This document shows positions 1-6,143 of a stretch of DNA of 10,608 nucleotides, one piece after another. A program made the translations under genes and the position numbers. Origin of the DNA: Dehalococcoidales bacterium (GTDB taxonomy: Bacteria > Chloroflexota > Dehalococcoidia > Dehalococcoidales > JAQTVP01); the NCBI GenBank assembly GCA_028707015.1, contig JAQTVP010000040.1:1-10608 (forward strand), written 5' to 3'. The notes beneath the pieces are model-generated. The model was given only the letters and a program-made list of their open reading frames with translations, was not told the origin of the DNA and made no database searches. Within the stretch, counting starts at the first letter, position 1, and each line of letters opens with the position of its first letter.

Positions 1-399
1 GACTCCGGTAAATTTGAATGCCGCTGGGTTCACCTTAAGGTAAATGAAAAAAGTGCCTGTGTCTTTACTCGGGGGATAGATAGCATGTATCTTCCGGTGG
101 CGCATGCTGAGGGGAAATTTGTGGCTGATTCTGATATTTTACCGGGATTAGATGTAGCCCTGTATTATACTGATGAATATGGCAACAGGAGTGCTGGTTA
201 TCCCGATAACCCTAACGGTTCAATGGAAAATATTGCCGGTATCTGTGACGCTTCGGGGCGCATCTTTGCCTTGATGCCGCATCCGGAACGTCATATTTGT
301 GGTACTCAGCATCCGCAGTGGACAAGGCACAATGGTAAGCGGTATGGAGATGGCTTTCAGATTTTCCTGAATGCCGTTAGATGGGCAGAAAGCCTGTAA
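1..399 (+). CDS. purQ: Phosphoribosylformylglycinamidine synthase, glutaminase subunit PurQ (3' part)
   Basis: This gene is truncated by the left window edge; the reading frame is open from base 1 and ends at TAA 397-399, leaving 132 residues of the C-terminal half. PurQ is the class I glutamine amidotransferase subunit that supplies ammonia to PurL, which converts FGAR to FGAM in cytosolic purine biosynthesis. Seen directly are SGKFECRWV at the start, VAHAEGKF, the glycine- and asparagine-rich stretch GYPDNPNGS, and LMPHPERH. The last carries the His and Glu that complete the Cys-His-Glu triad; the nucleophilic Cys lies upstream of the window. The C-terminal extension after PHPERH (TQHPQWTR and on) fits the longer PurQ variant rather than the short Bacillus type. 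The neighbour beyond the left edge is not visible. It converges on the radical SAM gene with a 14-base gap. Confidence 0.95.
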   Translation, partial: DSGKFECRWVHLKVNEKSACVFTRGIDSMYLPVAHAEGKFVADSDILPGLDVALYYTDEYGNRSAGYPDNPNGSMENIAGICDASGRIFALMPHPERHICGTQHPQWTRHNGKRYGDGFQIFLNAVRWAESL

Positions 400-406
400 A
401 TTACGA

Positions 407-421
407 TTACTTTTTAAGTAA
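407..421. repeat. Small inverted repeat between convergent purQ and radical SAM gene
   Basis: The arms 407-412 and 416-421 (TTACTT and AAGTAA) are perfect complements around a three-base TTT loop. The repeat sits exactly at the junction of two convergent genes and includes the stop codon of the minus-strand gene. AGCGC followed by five T lies immediately downstream on the plus strand. It could be a weak bidirectional terminator, but the stem is short and AT-rich, so this is only suggestive. Confidence 0.25.
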
Positions 422-2009
422 GCGCTTTTTCTAATTCTGCTTTAAGCTGACCGGGTTTAATTCCTGTATCCAGTATTGCCCAGGGAAGTTTTTCATTGGT
501 GTCCCATCTCTGCTCAGTATAAAAATTAATATCCAGGTGGCAATTTTCTACAGCTTTACGCCAGCCAGCCAGTGATATCTCTTCCATGCTGGCTAACACA
601 GTTGCCAGTTTACTATCGCCTCGGGCTAAAATCCCTTGAACATGACTCCATGTCGGACTTTCATTTTTTATTTTAATTCCCCTGGGTGCCAATCTTTTTT
701 TAATTAAAGATAACCGGTGATTAAGGATAGATATGCTGGTCATTGGTAACCATTGAAAGGTAGTGCCTGCCTTAGGGACAAAGGGAGCTATATTAAGGCT
801 AAGGCGACAGCCGGTATGCTGATCGTCAATGATTCTCTTGCTGTTTAGGGTCAGGTTAATGATTTCTTCTATATCTTCATCACCTTCTGAAGGCAGACCA
901 ATCATAAAGTAAAGTTTGATTTGTTTTATTCCCTGCTTGATTACTTTGTCCATTGATTCCAGAATGTCATTATTAGAGAAGTTTTTATTTATCACCTGGC
1001 GAAGACGTTCAGAGCCGGCTTCAGGAGCTAGGGTGACAGTTTGTACGCCTCCCTTAGCTAACTCGGCTAATATGGTTTGGGAAAGAGGACTTACCCGTAG
1101 GGAGCTGATTGATAGTCCGGCCCCCATTTGGCGCAACCTAAACAGTAATTCCTCTATTTGTGGATGTTCAGAAACAGCAGGACCGACCAACCCAATGCGC
1201 TTTCTGTCCTTAAGACCAATTTTAGCCTGGGCTAATATATTTTCAATGGAGCGGAAACGTATCGGGCTATATATGTTGCTGACAAGGCAGAAGCGGCAAT
1301 GCCAATAGCAGCCCCGCTGTACTTCTATAAGATACAAATCACCGAGTTCAGTATCTGGAGTGATAATGGCAGAAGCGACGGGGAATTCATTCAGATTACT
1401 CAACCACTGGCGAGCTACCGGGGTTTCGGAATTAGTTTGGGGAACATAGATACCGGGAAGGGAAGTAAGCGTTGTTAGTAGTTGGTCACGTTTCTCTCTA
1501 ATACCTTCGGATAGTACCGGTAGCATGGTAGTCAGTATTGTTTCCGCTTCACCGATACACAAACAATCAAAGAAAGGAGAGAGAGGCATGGGATTAGCGG
1601 TAACGCAGGGACCTCCGACTATGATTAACGGATGCCTCTCATCACGCTCTGTAGCGTACAGAGGTATGCCACTGCCTCTAAGAATTTGTACCACGTGAAA
1701 ATAATCGATTTCATAGGGGATAGTAAAAGCAAGAGCAGCAAAATCTGTCAGCGGACGCTGAGATTCTAAACTTAACGGAGCTGCTTGATTAACCTCATCT
1801 TCTTTTTCCCAGAAAACTCTTTCGCAGACAATTTCATCATGATCATTTAGCTGTTTATAAATAGCGTGAAGTCCGAGGTTAGACATGCCAACATAATAGG
1901 AATTGGGATAGACGAGGGCAATGGGTAACTTACCTCCCCAATCCTTGATGATGGTACCTTTTTCTCTTGCTAATTGCTGCCTAGCTTTTCTGACTTTATC
2001 CCAACTCAT
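414..2009 (-). CDS. B12-binding-type radical SAM protein of unknown function (TIGR03960-like)
   Basis: The protein has 531 residues and no membrane segments, so it is probably cytosolic. Residues about 1-190 look like the degenerate cobalamin-binding (Rossmann-type) N-domain of this family, with ALVYPNSYYVGMSNLG near 31-46 and GGPCVTANP at 132-140. The radical SAM core follows. Its Fe-S motif CYWHCRFC gives C234, C238 and C241, and LAPEAGSERLR (328-337) and YFMIGLPSEGDED (367-379) are typical of the core. The C-terminal PW-x-x-LDTGI (509-517) is also a family signature. In many bacteria this module is fused to, or sits beside, a DUF2344 domain; here the protein ends without it and no separate copy is visible. 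The substrate is unknown. The ATG at 2009 gives MSWDKVRKA and is followed by conserved sequence; the ribosome site in front of it is weak. It is transcribed away from the corrinoid adenosyltransferase gene. The family call is firm, the function is not. Confidence 0.88.
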   Translation of the reverse strand: MSWDKVRKARQQLAREKGTIIKDWGGKLPIALVYPNSYYVGMSNLGLHAIYKQLNDHDEIVCERVFWEKEDEVNQAAPLSLESQRPLTDFAALAFTIPYEIDYFHVVQILRGSGIPLYATERDERHPLIIVGGPCVTANPMPLSPFFDCLCIGEAETILTTMLPVLSEGIREKRDQLLTTLTSLPGIYVPQTNSETPVARQWLSNLNEFPVASAIITPDTELGDLYLIEVQRGCYWHCRFCLVSNIYSPIRFRSIENILAQAKIGLKDRKRIGLVGPAVSEHPQIEELLFRLRQMGAGLSISSLRVSPLSQTILAELAKGGVQTVTLAPEAGSERLRQVINKNFSNNDILESMDKVIKQGIKQIKLYFMIGLPSEGDEDIEEIINLTLNSKRIIDDQHTGCRLSLNIAPFVPKAGTTFQWLPMTSISILNHRLSLIKKRLAPRGIKIKNESPTWSHVQGILARGDSKLATVLASMEEISLAGWRKAVENCHLDINFYTEQRWDTNEKLPWAILDTGIKPGQLKAELEKALT

Positions 2010-2036
2010 AATACTGCATCTTTTTCATTTCATCCC

Positions 2037-2042
2037 ATTATA
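2037..2042 (-). promoter_or_regulatory. Possible -10 element for the minus-strand radical SAM gene
   Basis: Bases 2037-2046 form the perfect palindrome ATTATATAAT, so TATAAT can be read on both strands. On the minus strand TATAAT (2042 to 2037) would place transcription start about 20 bases before the ATG at 2009. No convincing -35 box lies 15-19 bases upstream; the best hexamer matches about 3 of 6 positions. The plus-strand reading of the same palindrome also lacks a -35 box. Confidence 0.35.
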
Positions 2043-2076
2043 TAATCAGAGAGTAAGGTTTTGCTATAGTGTTTCC

Positions 2077-2106
2077 TTGACACAGGCGAATACAGATTGG
2101 TAAACT
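2077..2106 (+). promoter_or_regulatory. Sigma-70-type promoter for the cobA-fbp-rdgB cluster
   Basis: A perfect -35 box TTGACA lies at 2077-2082, followed by an 18-base spacer and TAAACT at 2101-2106, which matches the -10 consensus at 4 of 6 positions. The predicted start is near 2113, giving a leader of about 50 bases before the TTG start at 2165. That leader is too short to hold a full cobalamin riboswitch. Confidence 0.6.
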
Positions 2107-2164
2107 GTCACTGGAACAAGCTTATCGTACAACTATTTTCCCTATTACTTGCGTAGAGGTTTTT

Positions 2165-2728
2165 TTGGCAGGAAAGACAGTGTTTGATAATTCATCAGCA
2201 GAACCTTTCGCTAAAGGTCTTGTTCAGGTTTTTACCGGTGACGGCAGAGGTAAGACGACGGCAGCTTTGGGAACAGTAATTCGTGCTTTAGGTCATGGTC
2301 TTAAGGTGTGTATTATCTACTTTATAAAGGGTGATTCTCCTAGCGGAGAACGAAGCATTCTGTCTCAGTTGCCTAATGTTACTGTGCTTAGTTATGGTAG
2401 CGGGGAATTCATTGATCCGGCAAATGTTAAACCAAAGGAAAAAGAACAAGCGGAGCAAGCACTAACTGCCGCCCGGGAGGCTATGCTCGGCGGTAATTAT
2501 AACATTGTGGTGCTGGATGAAGTAAATTTAGCGGCAGCTTGGAAGTTAATTGAGGTTGACGAAATAATCAGGCTGATAAAAGATAAACCACAAAATGTGG
2601 AGCTTATTTTGACTGGCCGCCAGGCTGACACTAAGATAGTGCAAAATGCAGATCTGGTTACCGAAATGCTAAAAATTAAACATTCGTATGATAAAGGAAT
2701 ATCAGCAAGAATGGGGATTGAGTACTAA
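2165..2728 (+). CDS. cobO: Cob(I)yrinic acid a,c-diamide adenosyltransferase (CobA/CobO/BtuR family)
   Basis: This cytosolic enzyme transfers the 5'-deoxyadenosyl group of ATP to cob(I)alamin or its precursors, in corrinoid synthesis or salvage. The 187-residue product shows the P-loop GDGRGKTT (25-32), VVLDEVNLA (115-123), LTGR (149-152), LVTEM (164-168) and the family C-terminus YDKGISARMGIEY. The length is normal. The start is uncertain. TTG at 2165 has AGAGG about five bases upstream, while GTG at 2180 (182 residues) has AGGA six bases upstream; both leave the P-loop intact. It is the first gene after the promoter at 2077-2106 and lies 21 bases before the FBP aldolase/phosphatase gene, so the two are probably cotranscribed. 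No other corrinoid-synthesis gene is visible, so I cannot say whether the host makes B12 or only salvages it. Confidence 0.93.
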   Translation: MAGKTVFDNSSAEPFAKGLVQVFTGDGRGKTTAALGTVIRALGHGLKVCIIYFIKGDSPSGERSILSQLPNVTVLSYGSGEFIDPANVKPKEKEQAEQALTAAREAMLGGNYNIVVLDEVNLAAAWKLIEVDEIIRLIKDKPQNVELILTGRQADTKIVQNADLVTEMLKIKHSYDKGISARMGIEY

Positions 2729-2749
2729 TCTGGTAATAAGGAGGAATTT

Positions 2750-3847
2750 ATGAAAATAACACTAAGTGTAATCAAGGCTGATATTGGTGGTTATGTGGGC
2801 CATTCGGATTCTCACCCTGGTCTTCTGGCAGAGGCTGAGACATGTATGGCTAAAGCTAAAGGAGAGGGTTTACTGATTGATTATCATGTAACCAAGTGTG
2901 GAGATGACCTCCAATTGATTATGACTCATCAGCAGGGAGAAGACAATGATGTAGTGCATAAATTAGCCTGGGATACTTTTATTGATTGTACAGAAGTAGC
3001 AAAAAAATTAGGACTTTACGGGGCTGGGCAGGACCTACTTTCGGATGCTTTTTCGGGTAATGTCAAGGGGATGGGACCCGGAGTAGCTGAGATGGAATTT
3101 GAAGAGCGAGAGGCTGAACCTGTCATCGTTTTTATGGCGGATAAAACCTCATCTGGAGCGTGGAATATTCCGCTATATAAAATGTTTGCTGACCCATTTA
3201 ATAGTATTGGTTTAGTTATTGCAGAAGGAATGCATCATGGTTTTGCTTTCGAAGTGCAGGACGTTAAAGAGCATAAAAAAATAACTTTTAATACTCCGGA
3301 TGAGCTTTATGATATGTTAGTTTTTATCGGAGCACCTTCACGTTATATGATAAAATCCGTATATAGCCGGGTGAATGGAGAAATAGCCGCTGCATCGTCT
3401 ACGCAACGTTTATCTTTAATTGCTGGGCGATATGTAGGAAAAGATGATCCGGTATGTATTGTTCGCTGTCAGGGTAATTTCCCGGCAGTGGGTGAGGCTC
3501 TGGAGCCATTTTCCTTCCCGATGCTAGTTGAAGGCTGGATGAGGGGTTCGCACCATGGTCCGCTTATGCCGGTATCTATCTCGGATAGTATCCCAACTCG
3601 TTTTGATGGACCACCCAGAGTAACTGCGGCTGGTTTCCAACTTGCTGATGGTAAGCTGACCGGCCCGCGTGATATGTTCGCTGATAAGTCATATGATAAT
3701 GCCCGCCAGAAGGCGCTTGATGCTGCTGATTATATGCGTGCTCATGGACCATTTGAACCTCATCGGTTGCCTCTGGACGAAATGGAATATACCACTATGC
3801 CTCAGGTAATGAAAAAACTGGCCGGAAGGTTTGTTGATCTCGACTAA
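2750..3847 (+). CDS. fbp: Archaeal-type (class V) fructose-1,6-bisphosphate aldolase/phosphatase
   Basis: This bifunctional gluconeogenic enzyme condenses DHAP and glyceraldehyde-3-phosphate to FBP and then dephosphorylates it to fructose-6-phosphate. The protein has 365 residues, the usual length. The residues known from archaeal homologues appear with a constant offset of one. Metal-site residues are D11, H18, D52, D53, Q94, D131 with K132, and D232/D233 in KDDP. The Schiff-base lysine is K231 with Y228 in AGRYVGKDDP, and the C-terminal catalytic tyrosine is Y347 in MEYTTMP. The residue roles come from the structural literature on the family; the residues themselves are read here. The start is clear: AAGGAGGA at 2738-2745, the strongest ribosome site in the window, precedes the ATG. 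It sits between the adenosyltransferase gene (21 bases) and the pyrophosphatase gene (48 bases). This enzyme is typical of archaea and deep-branching or anaerobic autotrophic bacteria, which suggests CO2 or acetate fixation in the host. Confidence 0.96.
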   Translation: MKITLSVIKADIGGYVGHSDSHPGLLAEAETCMAKAKGEGLLIDYHVTKCGDDLQLIMTHQQGEDNDVVHKLAWDTFIDCTEVAKKLGLYGAGQDLLSDAFSGNVKGMGPGVAEMEFEEREAEPVIVFMADKTSSGAWNIPLYKMFADPFNSIGLVIAEGMHHGFAFEVQDVKEHKKITFNTPDELYDMLVFIGAPSRYMIKSVYSRVNGEIAAASSTQRLSLIAGRYVGKDDPVCIVRCQGNFPAVGEALEPFSFPMLVEGWMRGSHHGPLMPVSISDSIPTRFDGPPRVTAAGFQLADGKLTGPRDMFADKSYDNARQKALDAADYMRAHGPFEPHRLPLDEMEYTTMPQVMKKLAGRFVDLD

Positions 3848-3895
3848 GTTATATTACCAGTAATCTTTATGAAAATTAAATATTTGGGAGTATGA

Positions 3896-4486
3896 TTGCA
3901 GCACAAGTTACTGTTGGCAACAAACAATAAAGGGAAAATACAGGAATTTAGGATTCTGCTTGAGGGGATTCCTTATCAGCTAGTTACTCCAGCTGATTGT
4001 GGAATTACTACTGTGGTTGATGAGACTGGTGAGAGCCTGGAAGAAAATGCCGGGCTGAAAGCAACTATTTTAGCTACTGAGAGTAAACTGTTAGCTTTGG
4101 CTGATGATTCCGGCTTGGAGGTTGATTTTCTAGGGGGGGAACCGGGCCGACTTTCAGCCCGTTATGCTGGTACTGATGCTTCTGATGCAGAAAGAGTGAG
4201 TTACTTGTTGGCGCGGCTGAAAGGTGTGCCTTGCAAGGAGCGTTCGGCTCGTTTCCGTTGTGTTATCGCTTTAGCAACCCCTGATGGTGATGTGAAAATT
4301 TGCACTGGTAAGTGCGAGGGTTTAATAGCTGAAGCGCCGAAGGGTGATTTAGGTTTTGGTTACGATCCTATCTTTTTCATACCTGAGTTGGGTAAAACGA
4401 TGGCAGAATTACCCATGGACATAAAAAATAAGATTAGTCATCGAGGGCAAGCTGCTAAAAAAGTATATCAAATGCTTAAGAAATAG
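3896..4486 (+). CDS. rdgB: XTP/dITP pyrophosphatase (RdgB/HAM1 family)
   Basis: This cytosolic house-cleaning enzyme hydrolyses dITP, XTP and ITP to the monophosphates and so keeps deaminated purines out of DNA and RNA. The 196-residue protein has the N-terminal nucleotide-binding motif TNNKGK (9-14), ETGESLEENAGLKA (43-56), the active-site ADDSGLEV with D70 and D71, ARYAG (88-92), GFGYDPIFF (153-161) and SHRGQAAKK (181-189). The start is a TTG. The same frame has TGA directly before it at 3893-3895, so no longer product is possible, and GGGAG at 3886-3890 is five bases upstream. An ATG at 3892 is out of frame and would read only 12 codons. It follows the FBP gene by 48 bases and is probably the last gene of that cluster. 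Confidence 0.95.
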   Translation: MQHKLLLATNNKGKIQEFRILLEGIPYQLVTPADCGITTVVDETGESLEENAGLKATILATESKLLALADDSGLEVDFLGGEPGRLSARYAGTDASDAERVSYLLARLKGVPCKERSARFRCVIALATPDGDVKICTGKCEGLIAEAPKGDLGFGYDPIFFIPELGKTMAELPMDIKNKISHRGQAAKKVYQMLKK

Positions 4487-4501
4487 CTTTTGTTCTATTT
4501 C
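4480..4501 (+). repeat. Hairpin at the end of the pyrophosphatase gene
   Basis: GAAATAG (4480-4486, including the stop codon) pairs perfectly with CTATTTC (4495-4501) across an eight-base loop. No run of T follows, so it is at best a weak or factor-dependent terminator, or an RNA 3'-end stabiliser. Confidence 0.3.
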
Positions 4502-4533
4502 ATTATGATGGATTTGCAGTTTATTTAGTTGGT

Positions 4534-4548
4534 CATTAATAATTAATG
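4534..4548. promoter_or_regulatory. 15-base perfect palindrome upstream of the first transporter (possible operator)
   Basis: CATTAAT (4534-4540), a central A, then ATTAATG (4542-4548) form a perfect 7-1-7 inverted repeat 34 bases before the transporter start codon. AATAAT inside it (4538-4543) would serve as a -10 box, with TTGCAG (4514-4519) as a poor -35 at 18 bases. A repressor bound here would cover such a promoter. The AT-rich composition means it could arise by chance, and no regulator gene is adjacent. Confidence 0.3.
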
Positions 4549-4582
4549 CGTTGTTATCCGGTTTAGCTGAGGATGATATTAT

Positions 4583-6028
4583 ATGAGCATTAGACGATGG
4601 ATTGGTCCTGGTCTGGGCATTGTATTTTTGCTTGTCTTTTTAATTTTACCGCCCTCCGAGCCCCTTACCGTAGCTGGCATGAGAACATTAGGTATCTTTC
4701 TGTTCACCGTAATCTGGTGGGCAACTGTGGGTATTGGGTATCCTAGTTTCATATGCATTGCACTTCTGGCAATTACTGGAGTAATGACCCCCCAGGCAGT
4801 ATTCGCTGCTTCCTGGGGTAACTATTTAGTTATATTTATACTTGCTGTTTTTGGTATAGCTCAGTGCCTTAAGCTTACCGGCTTCTCTCGTCGCTTCGCT
4901 TTTTGGTTTTTAACACGTCCCTTTACTGAAGGGCATCCCTGGCTTACCATAGCCATGTTCCTGTTAGGTTCTTTATTTTTAGGTAGCATCATGTCTGGTA
5001 CAGCTACCTGTATTGCTTTCATGGCTATAGCTGAACCAATGATTGAAACTTTAGGTTATAAAAAGGGAGATCGTTTTGCGGCTACACTGATGATGGGAAT
5101 TGCCTGGGCAGCTACTGCCGCTTTTGTGATGACTCCTATCGGTCATGCCAGTAATGTAATGTTGATAGACTGGCTAATGGTTGATACAGGGTATTCTATG
5201 GGATTTCCGGAATGGATGGCAATAGGTGTTCCTACGGGACTATTGTTCTTCCTACTGATATTAGGTTATATTCGCTTTATAATTCGCCCTGATATCAGTA
5301 AATTTTCCAGTGATGCTATTGATTATATGCGTCAGGAAAAAAACAAAATCGGCCCCATGAAATCGGAAGAAAAAATTACCGTGTTAGTATTTCTGCTGGT
5401 GGTTGCTTTGTGGATGTTGCCTGGTTTGGCCGGTAATTTAATGCCTGGAATCAGCAATTACGTTAATGGATTGGGGTTTGCTATTCCTCCTATATTAGGT
5501 GCGTGTCTACTCTGTGTTATACGGATTAAAGACCAGCCACTGATGACCTTTCAGAAATGGATGGCTGGTGTACCTTGGGAAACCATATCTTTAATAGCAG
5601 CAATTATGGTTATTCGGGATGTGTTAGGTAGCCCGGATACCGGGATACCGCAACTACTGGGTAATATCTTTCAGCCACTAGCTTCGAGTGCGCCGTTCTT
5701 TGTCTATATGGCAATTGGGCAAGTCTGGGTAAGCATACAGACTAATATTATGTCTAATATGGTTTCTGCTTGTCTGGTTTATAAGGCGCTGGTACCGGCA
5801 GCTATTTCATCCGGTGTTGGCAATGCAGTAGCTTTGGGGTTCACTATTTTTGCTGGTGCACGCGCTGGTTTTGCTTTGCCATCAGCTACAACAAATACCG
5901 CTCTTATTACTGGTGGTGGCTGGGTGCCGGTAGGTTTTATGGTACGTCACGGTTTCGCGGTAACTATTGGAATAGTTTTAGTATGTATATTTATTGTCTA
6001 TCCCCTTGCGTCTATTTTTTACCAATAA
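4583..6028 (+). CDS. SLC13/DASS-fold membrane transporter, copy 1 (substrate unknown)
   Basis: This is a 481-residue integral membrane protein with about ten or more hydrophobic segments. The first are near 8-25, 35-66, 80-95, 120-155 and 165-183, and the last ends at the C-terminus. The fold is recognised from the paired re-entrant hairpin regions. MSGTATC (137-143) is followed by GIAWAATAAFVMTPIGHASN (172-191); QTNIMSNMVS (386-395) is followed by ALPSATTNTA (431-440). In characterised DASS transporters such as VcINDY the two hairpin tips carry Ser-Asn-Thr. Here they read SGT at 138-140 and SNM at 391-393, so one Asn and one Thr are missing. The protein is probably a Na+-coupled or similar secondary carrier for an organic or inorganic anion, but I cannot name the substrate. 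The start has GAGGA at 4569-4573, nine bases upstream. It is the first of a tandem paralogous pair and lies 96 bases after the pyrophosphatase gene. Confidence 0.82.
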   Translation: MSIRRWIGPGLGIVFLLVFLILPPSEPLTVAGMRTLGIFLFTVIWWATVGIGYPSFICIALLAITGVMTPQAVFAASWGNYLVIFILAVFGIAQCLKLTGFSRRFAFWFLTRPFTEGHPWLTIAMFLLGSLFLGSIMSGTATCIAFMAIAEPMIETLGYKKGDRFAATLMMGIAWAATAAFVMTPIGHASNVMLIDWLMVDTGYSMGFPEWMAIGVPTGLLFFLLILGYIRFIIRPDISKFSSDAIDYMRQEKNKIGPMKSEEKITVLVFLLVVALWMLPGLAGNLMPGISNYVNGLGFAIPPILGACLLCVIRIKDQPLMTFQKWMAGVPWETISLIAAIMVIRDVLGSPDTGIPQLLGNIFQPLASSAPFFVYMAIGQVWVSIQTNIMSNMVSACLVYKALVPAAISSGVGNAVALGFTIFAGARAGFALPSATTNTALITGGGWVPVGFMVRHGFAVTIGIVLVCIFIVYPLASIFYQ

Positions 6029-6033
6029 GAATC

Positions 6034-6087
6034 ATAAGTTATTATAAAATATAGACTGATAATTAAAAACAATATTTTATAGCTTAT
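6034..6087. repeat. AT-rich inverted repeat between the two transporter genes
   Basis: ATAAAATAT (6044-6052) pairs perfectly with ATATTTTAT (6072-6080), and ATAAG (6034-6038) pairs with CTTAT (6083-6087) further out across a small internal loop. The apical loop is about 19 bases. It may form a stem in RNA and reduce read-through or stabilise the upstream message. It lacks the GC-rich stem and T-run of a standard terminator, and AT-rich spacers often contain such repeats. Confidence 0.3.
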
Positions 6088-6110
6088 TTGCTGGGGAGCG
6101 TATAAATTAT

Positions 6111-6143
6111 ATGTCTAGGCTAAGTATAGTAACAGTACCATGA
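6111..6143 (+). CDS. Putative 10-codon leader ORF coupled to the second transporter
   Basis: ATG at 6111 opens a frame encoding MSRLSIVTVP and stops at TGA 6141-6143, which overlaps the transporter ATG (6140-6142) as ATGA. GGGGAG at 6093-6098 lies 12 bases upstream, somewhat far for a ribosome site but the only one nearby. The transporter itself has no Shine-Dalgarno sequence in the 15 bases before its start. This arrangement would suit translational coupling: ribosomes finish the short peptide and restart on the transporter. Nothing in the peptide itself suggests a function. It could also be a chance short ORF. Confidence 0.35.
   Translation: MSRLSIVTVP

Noticed and set aside
916..1308. 130-codon plus-strand open frame opposite the radical SAM gene
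   Set aside because: It is antisense to the conserved catalytic core and has no recognisable motifs.
2010..2164. Cobalamin riboswitch before the adenosyltransferase gene
   Set aside because: The predicted transcript leader is only about 50 bases and the whole gap is 155 bases, too short for the roughly 200-base element. A GTCACTGG string resembles part of a B12 box but lacks the rest.
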